Below are positions 1 to 14,893 of a DNA stretch of 64,000 nt, one piece after another. A program made the position numbers and the translations under genes. The DNA is from Pseudofabraea citricarpa. Taxonomy: Eukaryota; Ascomycota; Leotiomycetes; Helotiales; Dermateaceae. How positions within the stretch are numbered: position 1 is the stretch's first letter; every line of letters starts with the position of its first letter. The DNA lies in contig JAPWGK010000011.1 in assembly GCA_029641185.1 (NCBI GenBank), positions 186,001 to 250,000 on the forward strand, given 5' to 3'. The notes beneath the pieces are model-generated. The model made no database searches. It was given only the letters and a program-made list of their open reading frames with translations, and was not told the DNA's origin.

Positions 1-182
1 AGTCGTCAGAAACTGTCTCGGAAACGTTTTTAGATGCTCGAGCTCATCTGAGCAAAAAATGCAGGCGTAAGGCAAAGCATGTGAGCGCCTAACTCCATCA
101 ATCAGATCGCTTAAATCTAATCGCGGCATAATTTTCCATGGTTGTACTTCGAGGTATCTGTAGAGAGAAAGCGGTGCCCTTT

Positions 183-189
183 TATAAAA
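183..189 (+). promoter_or_regulatory. TATA-like box upstream of the 2EXR-type gene
   Basis: TATAAAA lies about 160 nt before the ATG at 350, and a CT-rich leader follows it. That arrangement is common in fungal promoters. The assignment rests on motif and position only. Confidence 0.3.
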
Positions 190-349
190 CAAACTATCAG
201 TTTGAAATATTTAAAGGTCTTACTTAGCCTTTCTCTCGACAGTTGTCCCTTTTTCATTCACGTCGCTTTTCTACCACTCTTTGTACATCCTTCATTAAAT
301 CATTCTTGACCACGATAATCTCTGTCTACATCGGCTATCTTCTGTCAGC

Positions 350-1292
350 ATGGTGAAATTCCAGACCAACATTTCCTCGATCATAAGTGCCTACTTCCAG
401 GAGCGATCAGCTGAAGATGTGCCCTCCTCTCAATCTACCGCCCCTTGTGATGAGGACTTGACAGACGTGCAAATTATGGATGTTAACCTTGAAGGTGACA
501 TTTACAGTCAATCTTTACGCAAGTTTGTTTATACACTGATGATGGATAGAGATTAATGTCGATGATCCATATTCACGCGAAATAAAGCCAGAAGCAAGCT
601 TTAAACGATTTCGGGACCTGCCAAAGGAACTTCGACTCATGATTTGGGAGTTCACCTGGCCACATTCACGGGTCATAGAGGTCAGCTGCTACTCAGACGA
701 ATTTTCTGATGACTACGATGATCTCCGAGGTCTACGTCTAGGGGCCTCGTTATCAACGTGGCTTACAAAAAATACCCTCGACAGTCGTATGGCAAACGAC
801 CAACCTTTCGAGCCGTGTCCGAATCCAATAGCACTCTACATCAACCATGAATCTCGAACACAGACACTGAAGCGATACACCATGATGGAACATATAACCC
901 CCAATATCGGTTCGTTTTACTTCAACGCCTTCCAGGACGTCATCTGGATCAATACCGAGGCGAAAGACGAAGCGAATCTTCTTTTAGAGCTCAAGCACCA
1001 TTATGGTTCACAGCTTGATAATATCTCGCTTGTCATGGTGGAAGAATTCGAATGGGAAGCAGCCGGCCCCGAGACCTACTATGCCGAGGTTCTCCGCGGT
1101 TTTGCTGGACTGAAGACCGTGTTTATTGTACGCGATGATGAGGGTGATGGTGTTAAATCCAAGGAGAGAATCCACCACGCTCTTAGCAAGATTGCTGATG
1201 GCTATAGGGCGGATTTTGCTCGGGTTCGAAGTCGGAGAGGGTTTGCGGCGCAGAAGATTGAGCATATAGATCGTGGTGGTAATCTTTATTAA
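350..1292 (+). CDS. 2EXR-type (F-box-like) fungal protein
   Basis: Two exons, 350-494 and 550-1292, join across a 55-nt GT-AG intron to give 295 residues. Without splicing, the first reading frame stops at 554-556. The recognisable part starts near residue 60, with FKRFRDLPKELRLMIWEF, the signature of the fungal 2EXR domain family: an aromatic residue, then LPxELRxxIW, then a segment about an arginine and the peptide's environment. The middle part (INHESR and a later FNAFQDVIWI strand) also fits that family. These proteins are abundant and lineage-expanded in ascomycetes, and their biochemical role is not established. The first 50 residues are acidic and not conserved-looking. I am confident of the family and of the intron, and I offer no function. 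Confidence 0.8.
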
Positions 1293-4308
<3,016 letters not shown>

Positions 4309-4996
4309 TTTAGATCGTGCTGCGTTGATCTAATCCACTAATAATTCTTCGATTTCTTATACTTGACTATCGAGCTCTATCTCTTGACTTTGCATGTTCA
4401 AATACAGAGTTTTGAACACGAGGTGTTTCCCAGACTTGATGACTTTTACGAGAGTGGTTATCCTGACTATATTTTATAAAGACTCATTGAAGAGACCCTT
4501 TTGCTTTGCCTTTCCTGTCACAGTGGACTATCTAAATGTCCCTTCTTTCACTTTTCAAATATTGCGTTTTCCAACTTTTTAAGAAGTACCACCTTCTCCG
4601 TAGTTACCGAGATCTACCTTGGGTTCAAGCTTAGATGAACTGAATGGTAATATGGACGTTATAAAAGCAGAAATAATATCGAGTCGGGAATCAACTATAA
4701 ACTGAGAGTGAAAAAGGGAGGGAGAGAGGGACAGCCACGGGTGTTTGAGAGCTAAACTTATCAAATTATCAGATGCAAGATTGAATCTTACCAAACCCCA
4801 AAGCTTTGCACATTTTAAGGGTAAATTCATCCATATATCCTCTATGGAATAATGTATCATAAGCCCTGCTACCGCTCATCTTATTTTCTAAGTATACAGA
4901 TTCTTAAGTCAATATATAATTCTCCTCTATCACAATTAAGCCCAAGTCATTTATCGCGGAGCCCTTGAAAGATTTCCATCTAATAAGCTTAGCATA
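4309..4996. other. Convergent 3' intergenic region
   Basis: AT-rich spacer between the stop codons of the monooxygenase (+) and the Rieske-protein gene (-). I see no gene in it. It should contain both 3' UTRs. Confidence 0.5.
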
Positions 4997-5635
4997 TCAC
5001 CCCATTCTCTGCTTCCTCCTGACCCAAACCTCGTTCTCACCCCCAGCCTCATTCTTTGGCTTAGAAACTGGCCGCAACTGCACCTCCCAAATTTTCAGTC
5101 TATAGCTCCCACGGTCCCCATTACCGTGAAAGAGGTCAAAAGACCAGTCATGTTTCGGACACCTTAATCCTGCACTTAGCCGGACTCCGAAATCCTCGAT
5201 ATCGAACGGGGTTCCCTGCGAGAGTGGATACGAGGAATGCGGACAACTCTGCCAGTATATTAACATCGCTCTCTACATATATACTTCAGCCATCTGTCCA
5301 GACTGCTTATCACCCGCAACAGAGATCACGACGGGACTTACATGGTCGACGGCGTGGAACACACCTTGGTACTGGAAAACCATAACCTGGTCCTTTAAAC
5401 CGGCCGCCACGACTGTTGTGGGATCCTTGAGGTCGACCTCAACGCTTTTAGAGCTATCAGTGAGTGGCACGTGAAAGGCCTTGCAGCCTGGTGCGACGGC
5501 ATCATTGCAGGGGAGCCGGTCGGAGAGGGTAGTGATGCCCGAAGCGGTGATATTGGGGAAAGAGGTCGAGAGGCCAGCAAAAAACCAGGCATCGCCGGCT
5601 CGGGAGGGTGCAATGAAAGCATTAAAAAAGGACAT
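4997..5635 (-). CDS. Rieske [2Fe-2S] domain protein
   Basis: Two exons on the minus strand, 5342-5635 and 4997-5248, separated by a 93-nt intron with a consensus GTAAGT donor, give 181 residues. The intron sits between the strand ending FHAVDH and the first cluster-binding box. Residues 100-107 are CPHSSYPL and residues 128-133 are CPKHDW, so the iron-sulphur ligands are C100, H102, C128 and H131. Family knowledge: stand-alone Rieske proteins carry electrons or form the small subunit of nitrite-reductase-like enzymes. The C-terminal tail is lysine- and arginine-rich. Between H102 and C128 there are 25 residues, which is longer than in most ferredoxin-like Rieske proteins. Whether it serves the neighbouring monooxygenase is speculation, since that flavoenzyme class needs no separate electron carrier. 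Confidence 0.8.
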
Positions 5636-7611
5636 GGTTATCGTGGCTGAAATTTAAAACCTCCGGCACCTTATCTTCCCCAGTAGTGAAGTCTGGACGC
5701 CCGAGCAGAACCCCTGCCTTGCCAGCCTTCAAAAGCTTGCAGTCCAATGCTTGGCAATTAGGGATATACGGATTCTTTAAACCCTCCTCACACTGCGTTA
5801 CTGCATAGCCGTCTCGCAAGTCTGTCTCACTGCTCGGCTTCCAATGGTGTGTTGTGGTTGTTGAAATTTGCTTTCTGGGCAAATTCTAATCGCTAAACAT
5901 CACCGAAGATAGGGCGACGCTTATGTAACCCAGAGAGCCAGCATACTTCAACCTTGTAAATCTAAGAAATGGAAATGTCTTCGATTTATAGTATTATCCT
6001 CAACTATCGTGGTACTGCTATTAGAGAAGGTAGGACACTTTTGTCTAGGTCGAATTGAAGTTTGAGAAGCCTAATTACTGGATTATAGTCGGCAATTTAA
6101 CGTTTTTTATGTCGATAACATTAAAACAATGTTACCTAGAGATGCATCTTTGTCGCCATCACTTCTGGCGTGGGTGGAATGGTAAGTGTTGTTTGTTGGG
6201 TGTATTTTGTCACCATTTATTGAAAGTTAGGGTTTCTTGTCTTCCTATCAACTATTTAAAGAACCTCCTCCAGCTCTTCAATGCGGGACTTCTTTTCACC
6301 GCCGCCGATACCACGGGTGCAGACGAACGTTTTCGACACAACGCTCGAGGAGTTACTGTCGCACGCCTTTCTCATCTTCTGCAAAGAAGGAAGATAACCA
6401 ACATTCTCTAGAAAATCTGCTCTCCCCGAGGTAAATTTAGTGGTTATTTCCATTATGTTGTCAGCTTGTTTCCTGTTGTTAGTTAATCTGTCTTTCTGTC
6501 ATTTGTCGTTTATCCGTTCGCGGAATTATTTATGCGGGTGCGTGAGGAATATGTGGGATTGCCTGCCTGGCTGTCGTTGGTAAGTCGTTTGTCTCATCTT
6601 TGAGCTTGTATCTGAGTAGTTTGTGTTAACATGATTGTGCAATTACAAGCAAAATGTTGTAGAGCAGCCAGTATTTTATGTAGACAGACGAGTAGGTAAT
6701 CAGAAAGCGCTTCCGAAGCGAACTTGGTGGACGTACTTGCCTATCGAGGTGCTGTGTGCAACTGTCACCAACACGATTGCAGCTCAATCAAGGAAATTGA
6801 CATTACTTGATGACGTACTATCCTTATCACATGTGTTGGTTCGAAGTCCATGCAATTTTTCGTGTGAGTAAATATTTTTGAGATCATATGACTAAGACAA
6901 CAGACCAGCTTCTTTGCAAGCCACTTACATGTGTATATTTATTTCACTATCTATTTTAAAAGTTTGACTCAGTCAAGTAATTAAACCAATGGATCAATTA
7001 TTATTTGCATACAACCCTTTTTTATGTATGCGAAGAGAGCTAGAAGAGGGATATATCTACCAAACAGCGCAAAATCTCGGGTGAAGAAATAGCGTGGCTC
7101 TGTAAATCTTTTCCATGAGCATCTGAAAGGCTGAAACATTTTCATAGTTATCACGTACACGCAGTCACTTATTTTCACCAAAAGATCATCTCACCAGTGT
7201 TGTTTTGAATTCCAGTGCATTGAAAAGATATATATACTGTTCAAGCACAAAAAGGTAATATCAAAACCCAGAACCTCCAACTCCCAATCCCAATCCTAAA
7301 TCCAGAAATCCAGAATACCAAAAGAAATACCCATGTAGTCTTGAGCTGCGAATAATCCAAAATACCATCTCCTCCATATCCCAAAACAATAACACCAGTG
7401 CCGTAAATGTGCACTCCAAGTTCCAAAAATGATAATCCCAAATACCCTGCAGTCACGGGCTGCCATACAGTCACGAGCTGTATAGGATAACCTATAAAGT
7501 CACGGGCTTTATAGTATCCCCCAGATCCAAGAAAACCATAATCCTCCAAAATCCATCCCAAAAATATATAATAAACCACCAGCACGCTTGAACAAAGCTG
7601 TAATAGCGAGA
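5636..7611. other. Intergenic region, mostly unassigned
   Basis: The first part is the promoter side of the Rieske gene. An 86-codon open frame at 5622-5882 (minus) overlaps its start but cannot be joined to it by a sensible intron. The far end (about 7240-7611) is the 3' side of the hypothetical gene transcribed from the minus strand and contains the hairpin array at 7449-7514. I support no gene in between. Confidence 0.5.
7449..7514 (-). other. Three consecutive hairpins with a common 7-nt loop, downstream of the hypothetical gene
   Basis: On the + strand three stem-loops follow one another. The first has a 4-bp stem GCAG/CTGC around TCACGGG (7449-7463). The second has a 6-bp stem ATACAG/CTGTAT around TCACGAG (7465-7483). 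The third has an 8-bp stem CTATAAAG/CTTTATAG around TCACGGG (7492-7514). The loop is nearly constant, while the outer stem bases differ between copies and still pair within each copy. TATAGG at 7481-7486 can also pair with CCTATA at 7491-7496, which offers an alternative fold between hairpins 2 and 3. The array lies about 100-160 nt past the stop codon of the minus-strand gene at 7612, so it would be in its 3' UTR with loop CYCGUGA. Role unknown. Confidence 0.55.
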
Positions 7612-8388
7612 TCATAATGACGCTGAGTATTGAAATGAGCCCATCTTGCAAAAAGCCTGGAGCTTTTGTGGTTCCGATGATGTCTGTCGACGAGGTCGAG
7701 TGTTGATGGCTTTCTTGTACTGCTTCTTGCACTTTGAGATAAGTGCAGAGATCTCGTCGTCGTCCGAGGCATTCTTGCGAGCCGTTGGCTTTAAAAGAGC
7801 AGGCTGGACTCGAAGTTTAGATGAAGGTTGAGATGCGAGCTTGGATGCTGGCACTCCAGAAGAAGAAGGTGCATACGATACAAGGTCCTTGTACCATTTC
7901 TTGACGGAGTCGAGGAAGAAGACATGGCCATCTTTGGAACCGTTCTTCGCGCCTGGGATGTGCGAGTACATTGTGTCGTAGTAGTCGATGACCACTTGTC
8001 GGTAATGAATGCTGTCTTCAAAGGCTTTTATAATTGCTTGAGGGATAGGAATGTGGCGGTTTCGGAAGCTTGCAACACAGTCCTCGATATCCGTTCTCTT
8101 CATGTCGGCTTCTTTGTACTTGAATGATGCCAAGTGAGGTTGCTGGCAGAGCCAGTTTTTAATAACTCGCTCGGCGTCCTTGTAGGTCTTGGTCAGGGCT
8201 GCAGGGTCGATATTTGTATTTAGAAAGTCGTCGCGTGATGCACGTGAGATACTCAGTTGAGCCATATCGTCCTCGAGGGTACTGAAAGGGTCGGACTGAT
8301 AAGCGCCGAAGGAGTCGGGGATTGCTCCAAAGGGTTGATAGTAGGGGTTATATAAAACCACCATCGAAAGGGGGTATTGAAAAGCCAT
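7612..8388 (-). CDS. Hypothetical protein, possibly DUF6604-like
   Basis: An uninterrupted frame of 258 residues starts from the ATG at 8388. The frame stays open 20 codons further upstream, but the internal ATG is in a better context (AACATGG) and begins a plausible protein. Residues about 60-190 carry a helical pattern YKDAERVIKNWL, then RHIPIPQAIIKAFEDSI, then HVFFLDSVKKWYKDL. This loosely resembles the fungal DUF6604 domain often found at the N-terminus of larger proteins; I hold that likeness only weakly. The C-terminal 80 residues are basic, serine-rich and probably disordered. Upstream of the start the coding strand is strongly CT-rich for about 300 nt, as expected for a fungal promoter and leader. 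No function is proposed. Confidence 0.55.
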   Translation of the reverse strand: MAFQYPLSMVVLYNPYYQPFGAIPDSFGAYQSDPFSTLEDDMAQLSISRASRDDFLNTNIDPAALTKTYKDAERVIKNWLCQQPHLASFKYKEADMKRTDIEDCVASFRNRHIPIPQAIIKAFEDSIHYRQVVIDYYDTMYSHIPGAKNGSKDGHVFFLDSVKKWYKDLVSYAPSSSGVPASKLASQPSSKLRVQPALLKPTARKNASDDDEISALISKCKKQYKKAINTRPRRQTSSEPQKLQAFCKMGSFQYSASL

Positions 8389-11300
8389 GTTAATAATGAC
8401 TTGGTATACCAAGGATAAAATAATCTTGTGCAACCGGAGTTGAGACAAGAGGGAAGAATAAGGATAAGGTCGGAAGAGAGGTGAAGAAGAATGTATGATT
8501 GCCTCGGGGCAAGAAGAGAGGATGAGAGTCGGAAAAGAGAGGAATAAGGATATATAATCGCTGTGAAGCAGGAATAATATAAGAGGGTAGAAAGATAATG
8601 TTGAATGATGTCAAAGTTTGTCGGAAGAGCTGTAAGAAAACCGGAGTGATCAGAAAGCTGTGGAAGAGGTCGAACGAGGATTGGAAAGTTGTGAGGAAGG
8701 AGGGCGAGGCTTTATAAGATTTCAGAAGAACTAAAATCACTAGAATAGCTCCTGTTGATGGTTGACAACTCTTTTACCCGTCAACAGCAAGAAAACGGTA
8801 ATATGGTATAGGACGTCCTTAGCGGGAGGGATTAATATCAGCTAATTGGAAAATTCAAAAAGCTAACTTAAACTTTGGGGAACTAAAGGACGAAAAAATC
8901 TGTTAGCTGATCGAATATCCAAAAGGAACAACCTCATCTCGCTAGATTTTAATCAGACACTTAAAAGTACTCACGGAATCTGCTGGTACATGAAAATTTG
9001 TTATACTCAAGAAGTCATAGATTCATCTGAAGAATTTAAAGATCGAAATACATCTACATATTGCTGTTTCACTGCCCAAAACTAGAGAAAGGTATATGGT
9101 TACAAAATGCTTGGCGGGCTCGGCTATTAACAAGCCTAGAAACCAGCTACACCCGTCAACAACGCTGGCTATCCAAAGTCAATACTACCAACAGGGTACT
9201 CGTATAGATAGTTCATTCAAACAAATTGATATCGGGCCTAACAGATTATTATAGAATCTCGCTAGAATGGTGTTGACAGATCAGGACTGAACCTCCGATA
9301 GATCTCTTACAAAATGAGAAAGGGCAGTCCCTGTCGCTTGACATTATAGCAGTTGATCAACAGTGACGAAACCAACAGAACTTACCTCCAAGGAGAAACC
9401 CACTTTGGTAATTAGCTGTGGTAAAAGCTCATAAGTATATATGAGCATGAAACTTTGCGAGTAGTGCCGAATTAGGTACACGCTACTCGGGACTAGACGC
9501 GTCAACGTTGAGCCTTAATTTAAGCTCCAGCTACCGACCGTTGAAAACTCTGTTAGTGACCTTTTAGTAAATTATTTTGTTGATATTTACCACATTATCT
9601 ACATTCCTATCTTTTTAGTCCCTCACGACAGGGACTTTTCTGGCCTTAAAGGAGTCGGCTATGCTAACAGTGCTCTATGCTATATTCTAGAACGTGTTGA
9701 TGTGAGTCATCCAACTAATTAGTTGTTGATGATATATTCTATGGGCTTCTATTGAATTACACCAAAGTCCTTAAACCCTAGCATGCCTTTAGATTCTTGT
9801 ATTCACATCTACCACAATAGATTTCACGTGTCCAATCATTTCACATTTCGCTACTCCCAAAAGCGCCAGCGAATTAAATAACTTCAGATGTCCGGTAGAC
9901 GTTGAAATCCTCCTGTTAGTGCCATTTCTAATCCATCAACTTACATACCTAAACTGGACTAAGACCAAACCCAGCCTAAAATACCATACACCAAAACAAC
10001 AATTTCAAGCTAGCTTACCCCATAAGGTGTAAGTGAAAAGTGACCACTTCACGAACGAGCAAAACTCTCATACAATTCTTGGCAGTTGAGGCGGTTCCCC
10101 GAGTTATGTCTTGAAATCTCCAAATATGACCCAAAGCAACATATCTAATAGACTCCTTGATGGCTGAAACACCAGCAATAATGTGTAAAGCTTTTCGACC
10201 GCCCGAAGCAATTAGTTCCATAGAGGCCGGTCCTTCCAAGTGTAAACCTGCGTACCATTAAGGCAATTAAGAAAAAACAGGAGAAAACATAAAGGCGTGA
10301 GAGAACTCTTATATCGCTTTAAAGTTAAGCTCCCTCCGTTTTTAATACTTGTGATAGGTTGATATAAGAGTGAGAATGATAATAAGAGTGAGAATGGCAG
10401 CAGCACGTTTGATCGGTTCAGGTTTCTTATGTGACAAGCTAGATATCCCTTAACCTACGCTTGGTAGTGTAACTTGGATAAAAACAGATCCCCTAACTTC
10501 TATATATATATCTTCTATCGTTCCCAACGGTTCCCAATGTGTCAAAAGCCATGAGAAGTTCAACTTGATCGCGGTAAACTTCTTCCAGCCCAGCCAATTT
10601 ATATTTTCATGGCGTATATCAAACGAGAGAGTTAAAAATTTGATCAGAAGGGAGGTCGGGCTTGGCACAGGTATTCGGGTCGCTTCTGAGGAAGTCATTC
10701 TGGCTAAGATATGTCGATCCTTTGGCTCTAGCCAGGTGATTATCGGAGTAGGAGGACGGTTAGTTGTTTCGGAAGTTTTCCTGAAAGTGTTTTATTAGCA
10801 ACACATCACACACCTCACACACATCACAGCATCGAATCGGAGTTTGAAGATATACACCTCTCAAATGGTCTGATGGTCTGATGGTCTGCACACCGGCCGC
10901 ATCTATGGTATGAATTTGATTTTCCTCTTCTCAATACATCACGCCGCCATTGTAGTGTAGCCTCTCATCAGAAGAGACTGCCCAAAAGAACTCTCATAAA
11001 CTAGTGCAGATACTGGGAAATCCAGCACTATGGAGAGTCCATTGCATTTGCCTATGAAATGCCGCCCTTCTCATTGTTCTGCGGTGCTGCGTGCACAAAT
11101 CCCCTTCAAAAAAAAAAGAAAGAAGTCAGTACATATTACCCCCTAGAATAAGTGATCGAGTGGCTCAAGTACTTACACTTAGTCACGCACTCTAGTAGGC
11201 GACGAAGCAGATAGTCTCTGGGCATTTTGTATGGCAATCTAGCCGGCTTGCTGGCAGAGGAGAGGCACTCTGAAGGGAATTCCTCCGAGACACACCGGGA

Positions 11301-12869
11301 ATAGATGCATAGAGTAGAGAAGCAGAAAATCAGAAAAGTACGAAGGAAGAAGGAAGAAGGAAGACAGAAAAGCAACCAAAACTACTCAAAGTCATCACGG
11401 CCCCCATTCCGAGACCCAATCACACTGTAGGATTTCTTCCTTTCTGGCCCGCCATTCTGTTGTCCCTCCCACAAGTTTTGCAGCAACAGCGAGCACGCAC
11501 ACACGCACCCAAGCCACTGCTAATGCCCATCAACTCCATGTTTTCTGTCCTGCGCAGATACAGCACACACGTGCACGATGTCGCTCCCGCTCCAGCTCTC
11601 GAATGTGGTTGTGATAGCCATCGAGTTCCCGAAAGCCGTTCCTACGATGCCAAATGCCTCCCTGACTCTTCTGCTTGGTCCTGGGAACATCTTCAGAGAG
11701 TACCAGGGAAGGGACCCCAAGACACAGCTGTCTGTTTCCTGGTCAGGCTCCCCAAGGCAGTAAAGGCCATGTCACTAATTGTGTATGATGCAAATCGTTC
11801 CGCGCCGTTCCGGAACCATCTTCTCGACCTCCGGAAATCCTTCCCAATGCGCCTGGTTGCCACCAAGGAATACTTCCCCGCTGCCTCTCACTTGACTTGA
11901 TTCGTTGAGATGGGTGCGAGAAGCAGGAAAAGCCAGGAGAAAAAAAAAAAAAGAAAAAAAAAAAAAAAAAGGGCACGACAGGACTGACTGCAGATGGACT
12001 GGATATTGCAGATCATCTGGTTGGTGGTGTGCCGCCTTTGTGAAGGTAGATGTGGTTATCGTTGCTGTTAGTGGTTAGCATCTTTCGGTCTTCTTCTTTG
12101 GACAAGTTGCTGTACCTACTCAAGGTCGGTAAGCCTAACCGCGGCATGGTGAGAATTAATGTATGAGAATTTGTTGAAATGTGATGTTGAAGGATAATGT
12201 TCATGATGTTTGTAATGAGTGAAGTGAAATTTCTCAAGTTTGGATATGTAGTGTATATATACCACTGATCTGAAGTCTGAGGATATGAAAAAGAGATACA
12301 AGAGAAGACAGAAAAGAGTGGGATAAACCATCCTTTAAATAACTTTTGACCTCAGATTACTTCCAGCTACAAAGTTGCTTTCTCATGACACAACAAGACA
12401 TCGAGAAGTTTGGTAAGCAAACGCAACAAATTGTTTTAACCACCGATCTCATCCGCCTTAATTGTATCTTGGCTGTTGAAAAGCCAAGTCTACAAAAAGT
12501 TTGCAAAGCTAACCTTCCTTCATTAAGCTTATGTTTGATAATACTCGCTGAGATATCCCATGTTGATCAGATCCTGCCTCATTTTTCGTAACCACAAAAA
12601 AGCAGCTTGCTATATCCGTCTGTTCAATTCCCGGATGCGTAGTGTTATTCCGCTACAAACTCACTTTCCCGCTTGAATTTTGGACACACAAGGTGTTTGC
12701 TCGGTCCATGGCATGCCTTTTGCTAAGCCTTCATTCATCTTCCACCGCATCTTGGCTTCCTCTTCCTTCAAGAACAGCTCCCGATAGATCCCGGAGTTTG
12801 TAATCTTGCCAATAATGAGCTCAAACATATCTGATTCGATTAAAATCGTAGATTGTATTGAATTCATCT
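8389..12869. other. 4.5-kb stretch without a supportable gene
   Basis: Open frames here are short (under 150 codons) and show no family motif or plausible splice chain. The stretch 8750-10000 is AT-rich and holds short inverted words, for example GTCCCT...AGGGAC near 9619-9636. Direct repeats include two copies of ATAAGAGTGAGAATG near 10363-10396 and three copies of TGGTCTGA near 10866. The right end holds the 3' UTR of the zinc-cluster gene. Confidence 0.45.
11940..11970. repeat. Interrupted poly-A tract
   Basis: Thirty of 31 bases are A, with one G at 11953. It is a homopolymer prone to length error in sequencing and to slippage. Confidence 0.9.
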
Positions 12870-14893
12870 TCAACCAAAGATTGTCTGTGCTCCTAGTTCT
12901 TCCATGACGTCCATCCAATAAACATCCTGTCCCAAATCAGCTCTAGCCCAAGTCTCCTGGATGACCTGCTGTGCCTTGATGTAAGGTTTGGCAGGGAGAC
13001 CTTGTTGGAATTCTTGAAGGCGGTTTAGCACGAAACGGCGAGCATGTGCGACATCAATCTCTCGAGCGGTGATGCTATTGAAGATTGACGAGGTTTGTGG
13101 TGGGAAGGAAGACAAAGGATCGTTGGACGGTGGTGCAAATCGTAGTTCGCTTGCAGCTGTGACGACAACAATAGGTTGAAGACATCGCGTGCCAGAGTTC
13201 GAAGGAATTTTCTCCAGTAGCGACACGACATGCAAGGCCAGAGAGATGAGAAAGTCGTTCGGTGGTTGAGTAGGTGCAACTGGAAAGACGGAAGAAAATT
13301 GCTGGGTGGTAGGATCCTCAAAGTCTGTGGCTGGTGAGTCTCCCATGCTCCCATCAATAGAAGGTGTACGCTTCAGAAGAATCGACGGGAAAACTCTGTA
13401 GATCTCCAAAAGAGCAGCACAACGATATGCTTCAGCCAGTATAAGATATTGATCTACAGGAGTATTTTCATCCCCAGCATCAACAAGATTTGTCAAGGGG
13501 GGAAGTTCAACAGACAGAAGCTCTTCTTCAAGTGCTTGTGCTCGGAGCGTCGCTTCGATAGTAGCTATAGAGTCCTGTGGAATCGCAATGTCGAAACCAA
13601 GATCCATAGAGAGAAAATTGAGCGAAGTAGCATCTTGAGCATTAACTCGTCTGAAACTTCGAATTAGTCGCCCAACCTGTGCAAATAATTGCTGAACTCG
13701 GGGAGCAACTCCGGTCCAAGGATGCGGGAAGACTCTGCCATCTCCCTCGCTTGACGATGAAGTTGTATCAATTGTATTGTAAGATGATCCAGATTCACCC
13801 GAATCAAACTCATCAATTCCTTCAACAAACCCCGCAAGCATATCCCAATACACGATACACTGATCAAAGAACTCATTTTGCCGTTGGAGAGCTCGATCCC
13901 CAGAACCGGCCCCCAACTGCAATTGCTGTTCCCTTCTCTTTCTATTAATTCGCTTGGCAGTCTTCAGGTGTAGCAACCCTAGATCCCTACTATCATGCCA
14001 TGCAGTTGTTTGGCCCACCAACAGTACAGTCAACAGAGTTTTGTCGAGGTCGGCATTCTCCTTTCCTGCTTGCTGCCCTTGATATAAACATTTGTATGTC
14101 TCCCTTTGCATCTGTACTCCTACGGATGCCATACGGGGGAAATGATTCGCAAGGTACGCGGCGGCCATGCTCTGAATGGCATAATATATTGGCGCAGACC
14201 CATCCCACAACCGACCCACAGTGGAGCGAAAAGGGTTCAGAGTACCGTCGAACGAAGAAAATATGGTGCAGACTTTGTCGAAATAATGCTCCACGAGCAT
14301 CGTCGGAACATGGATGAGAAATTCCGGTACATTGGATTGACTGAGGCGCTGCCGGATGGCAGCCAGACTATCATTTGAAAAAGTCGAACTCGGCGAGCGG
14401 TGCGAGTTTGCCCTGACGTGTACGGGTTGCACATCTGTACTCGCAGGTTCTCCCACCACGACCTCAGTCTGTTGTGCAATTGCAAGTACCGGACTAGCCT
14501 TGGGCGAGTCTTTTTTCTCTTCTCCGCCAACTAACGACTTCTCGGCCTCCTGGATAAGTTCTTTCGTAGAGGAAGGCATCGGTTCGTTTGGATTCGTGAC
14601 GAGGACTTTCTCATGTTTGGTCGACCACACGAAGGGTTGCGTAGCGTACCCAGGGCACGTTACATGCTTGCGGTTGCACTGATAGCATTCGGGCTTTCTC
14701 TCGTCGCACTTGAGCTATCGTCACCCATCAATCAGTCTTGGTATCATTGCGGGGTCATTTTGTGGTCCCAGCATACCCTCTTGGCCTTGCAGCGTAAGCA
14801 GCCCTTCCGAGACTTGGGAGACTTCCTCGCATTCCTCACAGGTAGAGGACCTGAAGAAGAGTCTTTTGCAGCCGCGGCCTGCACGTCGTCCAT
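12870..14893 (-). CDS. Zn2Cys6 transcription factor (Fungal_trans_2-like)
   Basis: Two minus-strand exons, 14777-14893 and 12870-14714, join across a 62-nt intron to encode 653 residues. The intron splits the zinc cluster. Exon 1 ends in GCLRCKAKR and exon 2 opens with LKCDERKPECYQCNRKHVTC, giving cysteines 32, 35, 42, 49, 52 and 59 with spacing C-x2-C-x6-C-x6-C-x2-C-x6-C. The start at 14893 is the only ATG in frame after an upstream stop. From about residue 135 the protein matches the fungal transcription-factor middle domain seen in ACR-2-like regulators (LVEHYFDKVCTIFSSFD, then an IQSMAAAYLANHF helix). It is nuclear by family expectation. It lies at the left edge of the melanin genes, but nothing in the sequence proves that it regulates them. 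Confidence 0.85.

Noticed and set aside
5622..5882. 86-codon open frame overlapping the Rieske start
   Set aside because: It cannot be joined in frame to the Rieske exon by a plausible intron; the only candidate would be 23 nt long.
6838..6850. tRNA B-box-like sequence GGTTCGAAGTCC
   Set aside because: The box has an extra base, and no matching A box or cloverleaf could be found upstream.
9329..9637. Inverted words AGTCCCTGTCG and CGACAGGGACT about 300 bp apart, as transposon ends
   Set aside because: The match is only 11 bp and does not extend; no target duplication is seen.
11460..11900. 146-codon open frame (+)
   Set aside because: No motif, no splice partners, and equally open frames overlap it on both strands.
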